Part shown: positions 5,563-6,846 of the stretch, piece after piece
How positions within the stretch are numbered: position 1 is the first letter of the stretch
Layout: each line of letters starts with the position of its first letter
Made by a program: the position numbers and the translations under genes
Notes under the pieces: model-generated
Database searches by the model: none
What the model was told of the DNA's origin: nothing
The model's input: the letters and a program-made list of their open reading frames with translations, nothing else
Assembly: GCA_041744735.1 (NCBI GenBank)
Contig: JBGTKH010000350.1
Coordinates: forward strand, 1 to 6,846
Origin: JBGTKH01 sp041744735
GTDB lineage: Bacteria; Planctomycetota; Planctomycetia; Pirellulales; Pirellulaceae
Length of the DNA stretch: 6,846 nt
Direction of reading: 5' to 3'

Positions 5563-6080
5563 GCCCACTGGTCGTCTGGGTAATAATCTCCGTTGCGCCA
5601 TTTTGTATCGAATTCGCTTTCGGTGCATTCGCGTTGACGCCGCGTTTTCAGCCACTTCAATAAGGCTCGCTCGCGGTAAGCAGTGTCAACGAACCGCGTT
5701 ATTGGGCGCTGGTATAGGTCGTGTCTCCCATCAACGAAATCCCCGGTCCACCAGTCAGGTTTTTCAATTCCGAGAATTTGCCACATTCGCGAATGGTCGA
5801 AAAAATACAAAGCCATCAAGTCTTGCTCTTCCAGACGAAATAGTTTCGGCCAAATGGTGCGTGTGATTTCCGGGTCCTCCGCTGGCCATTTTTCAAATAG
5901 CGAAATCAACGGAACTCGTAAAGGCGCATGCCACAGGCGCTCGATCGTTTTCGTGTTGCACCCGATTGGCGCTACGTGCGCGACCGCTGCCGACGTGGAC
6001 AGCAAGCTAGTTTTTGTGTCTGTGGATTCTGCCGGCTGGTCGATCGTTGTCAGATCGGTCGTAACGCTGTTGCACGCCAT
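5559..6080 (-). CDS. Unknown 173-residue protein
   Basis: ATG at 6080 was chosen because GAGGA lies 9 nt upstream; the frame is open to 6146, but that extension overlaps the palindromic intergenic region and has no ribosome binding site. Residues 1-40 are Thr/Ser/Ala-rich and probably disordered. Residues 44-173 are strongly protein-like: aromatic-rich helices (IERLWHAPLRVPLISLFEKWP, read as 46-66; IWPKLFRLEEQDLMALYFFDHSRMW, 76-100), KPDWWTGDFVDGRHDLYQRPI (107-127), a Lys/Arg helix (YRERALLKWLKTRR, 135-148) and an acidic end (GDYYPDDQWA). There is no signal peptide, membrane segment or known catalytic signature. It converges on the 5311 gene and diverges from the 6160 gene, sharing the palindromic control region with the latter. 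Family not recognised; the biased composition argues that it is truly coding. Confidence 0.6.
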   Translation of the reverse strand: MACNSVTTDLTTIDQPAESTDTKTSLLSTSAAVAHVAPIGCNTKTIERLWHAPLRVPLISLFEKWPAEDPEITRTIWPKLFRLEEQDLMALYFFDHSRMWQILGIEKPDWWTGDFVDGRHDLYQRPITRFVDTAYRERALLKWLKTRRQRECTESEFDTKWRNGDYYPDDQWA

Positions 6081-6113
6081 ACTGCATTTTCCTCGCAATG
6101 AATGTTCGGCACG

Positions 6114-6138
6114 GTCAGTTGTTCGGTGGACAACTGAC
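6114..6138. promoter_or_regulatory. Palindrome between divergent genes
   Basis: GTCAGTTGT (6114-6122) and ACAACTGAC (6130-6138) are perfect inverse complements around a 7-nt TCGGTGG spacer, a typical size for a dimeric repressor operator. It sits between the two divergent genes and overlaps the candidate -35 of the plus-strand gene. Confidence 0.5.
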
Positions 6139-6171
6139 GGTTGCAAGCTATGCTCTTACATGTCCACCGAA
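6122..6171. promoter_or_regulatory. 11-bp inverted repeat covering the 6160 start codon
   Basis: TTCGGTGGACA (6122-6132) is the exact inverse complement of TGTCCACCGAA (6161-6171), 28 bp apart. The left arm overlaps the first palindrome's spacer and right arm; the right arm contains the second and third bases of the start codon. As RNA the two hairpins cannot form together. Confidence 0.55.
6127..6154 (+). promoter_or_regulatory. Candidate promoter of the 6160 gene
   Basis: TGGACA (6127-6132, 5/6 match) and TATGCT (6149-6154, 4/6 match) lie 16 bp apart. Transcription would start at about 6160-6162, on the ATG itself. Confidence 0.35.
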
Positions 6172-6690
6172 TCGAAAACAGAAACGATTGCCCGCGCGTT
6201 GTTGAACGATCCACACCTGCGCGGAAAGGTGCGCGATATCGCGAAGCACTTTGAGACCAGCCCCAGCACGGCCAACAGCGCGAAGCGACTGGCCGAAGCG
6301 CGCGGCGCGAAGTGGCCCGACACGTTGCCCGGTAAAGACGGCAAGTGCTACCGCACGTCCAAGCCGCTGCCAAGCGGCCCGAAAGGGCAAAGCGAAAGAA
6401 CGCGCCTGAAACGTCTGTTGCAAGCTTTCGGTGACGCGGACAAGCCGGCGGATGAGTTGCAAGAGGGTTTCGCATTGGTGCGCTCGTTTGCGGCTACTGT
6501 GCTGGACACGTACGGCGATGGGTTCCGACTGCTGGACGATATCGGCATCGGTGCGGACCAGACCGCAGCAAGCGAACTTGCGAGCGCGTCGATACTCGCG
6601 TTTGAAAAGCTGAAGGAATTGAAGCTTGCGATTGTGCATGCGGTTGATAGGCGCGGGTTGCTTCAGGAATCAGCCGACTGCCCCGATTAG
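6160..6690 (+). CDS. Unknown protein with N-terminal helix-turn-helix-like segment
   Basis: A 176-residue protein from the ATG at 6160. Residues 7-48 (ETIARALLNDPHLRG, then KVRDIAKHFETSPSTANSAKRLAEARG) look like a helix-turn-helix: the HFETSPSTANSAKRL stretch has the spacing of a turn plus recognition helix. Residues 50-82 are a basic Gly/Pro/Lys linker. Residues 83-165 are predicted all-helical (RLKRLLQAFGDA, LQEGFALVRSFAATVLDTYG, SELASASILAFEKLKELKLAIVHAVD) and may oligomerise. No ribosome binding site precedes the ATG, and the best promoter would place the transcript start on it, so the mRNA may be leaderless. A DNA-binding regulator acting on the palindromes beside its own start is the simplest reading, but the family is not recognised. 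Its last 21 nt overlap a possible minus-strand frame. Confidence 0.65.
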   Translation: MSTESKTETIARALLNDPHLRGKVRDIAKHFETSPSTANSAKRLAEARGAKWPDTLPGKDGKCYRTSKPLPSGPKGQSERTRLKRLLQAFGDADKPADELQEGFALVRSFAATVLDTYGDGFRLLDDIGIGADQTAASELASASILAFEKLKELKLAIVHAVDRRGLLQESADCPD

Positions 6691-6846
6691 TTTCTGATAG
6701 TGTGGATGATCTTTCAGGAATTCGAGACTTATCGGCGGTGGAGTCTTTGCAAGATCGGCTGTCGGAATTGTAGGTGACTTGTGCGAGTTGCGCGCGCTTC
6801 GCGGCGTAAGCCAGTTCTTACAGCCGATGTACGCTTTCGCCGCGCG
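6670..6846 (-). CDS. Possible C-terminal end of an unknown gene, partial
   Basis: On the minus strand a frame is open from the right edge for 58 codons to a TGA at 6672-6670. It ends LEFLKDHPHYQKLIGAVG, with YIGCKNWLTPRSAR near the beginning and a Pro/Thr-rich middle. The composition is more protein-like than the other frames, which all close within this stretch or lack domains. If real it would be convergent with the 6160 gene and overlap its end by 21 nt. No start or domain can be seen inside the window, so the call is tentative. Confidence 0.35.
   Translation of the reverse strand, partial: RAAKAYIGCKNWLTPRSARNSHKSPTIPTADLAKTPPPISLEFLKDHPHYQKLIGAVG

Overview
The window looks like accessory DNA from a planctomycete, probably of the Pirellula-like group. 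The support is recalled family resemblance: a tyrosine integrase ending its catalytic domain in HYLQ..EQHF, an adjacent short XRE regulator, a GYF_2 (DUF4339) protein with one membrane segment, and moderately high GC with GTG/ATG starts. There is no rRNA, tRNA, CRISPR array or recognisable chromosomal housekeeping gene.

Left third (1-2754): a decayed integrative element. A possibly 5'-truncated unknown gene (1-540) is followed by what look like fragments of three reading frames. These are an excisionase-like N-terminus (769-951), an internal piece of a phage-type primase/helicase (about 1038-1343) and a TubC-like N-terminal scrap (1344-1404). After them comes an intact two-gene unit of XRE regulator (1405-1638) and tyrosine integrase (1642-2754), separated by 3 nt. 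The integrase keeps R108, K134, H201, R204 and Y235, but appears to have lost its whole core-binding domain by an in-frame deletion near residue 32. Its C-terminal linker carries an out-of-phase 23-bp duplication. With the excisionase also broken, the element is probably no longer self-mobile.

Middle (2755-5310): a GYF_2 membrane protein on the minus strand (2862-3740) with a good ribosome binding site and a plausible promoter. Next is a 558-bp non-coding block dense in inverted repeats, then a 200-residue serine resolvase (4299-4901) whose likely promoter sits inside a long palindrome. A second non-coding stretch (4902-5310) contains two nested hairpins.

Right third (5311-6846): three small unrecognised genes, arranged plus (5311-5562), minus (5559-6080) and plus (6160-6690), with a possible further minus-strand gene running off the right edge (6670-6846). 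The first two converge with overlapping stop codons. The second and third diverge from an 80-bp region with two overlapping, mutually exclusive inverted repeats. One of these pairs the -35 region with the start codon of the 6160 gene. This switch-like region is the most interesting structure in the window. I see no clear evidence for a complete new multi-gene system.
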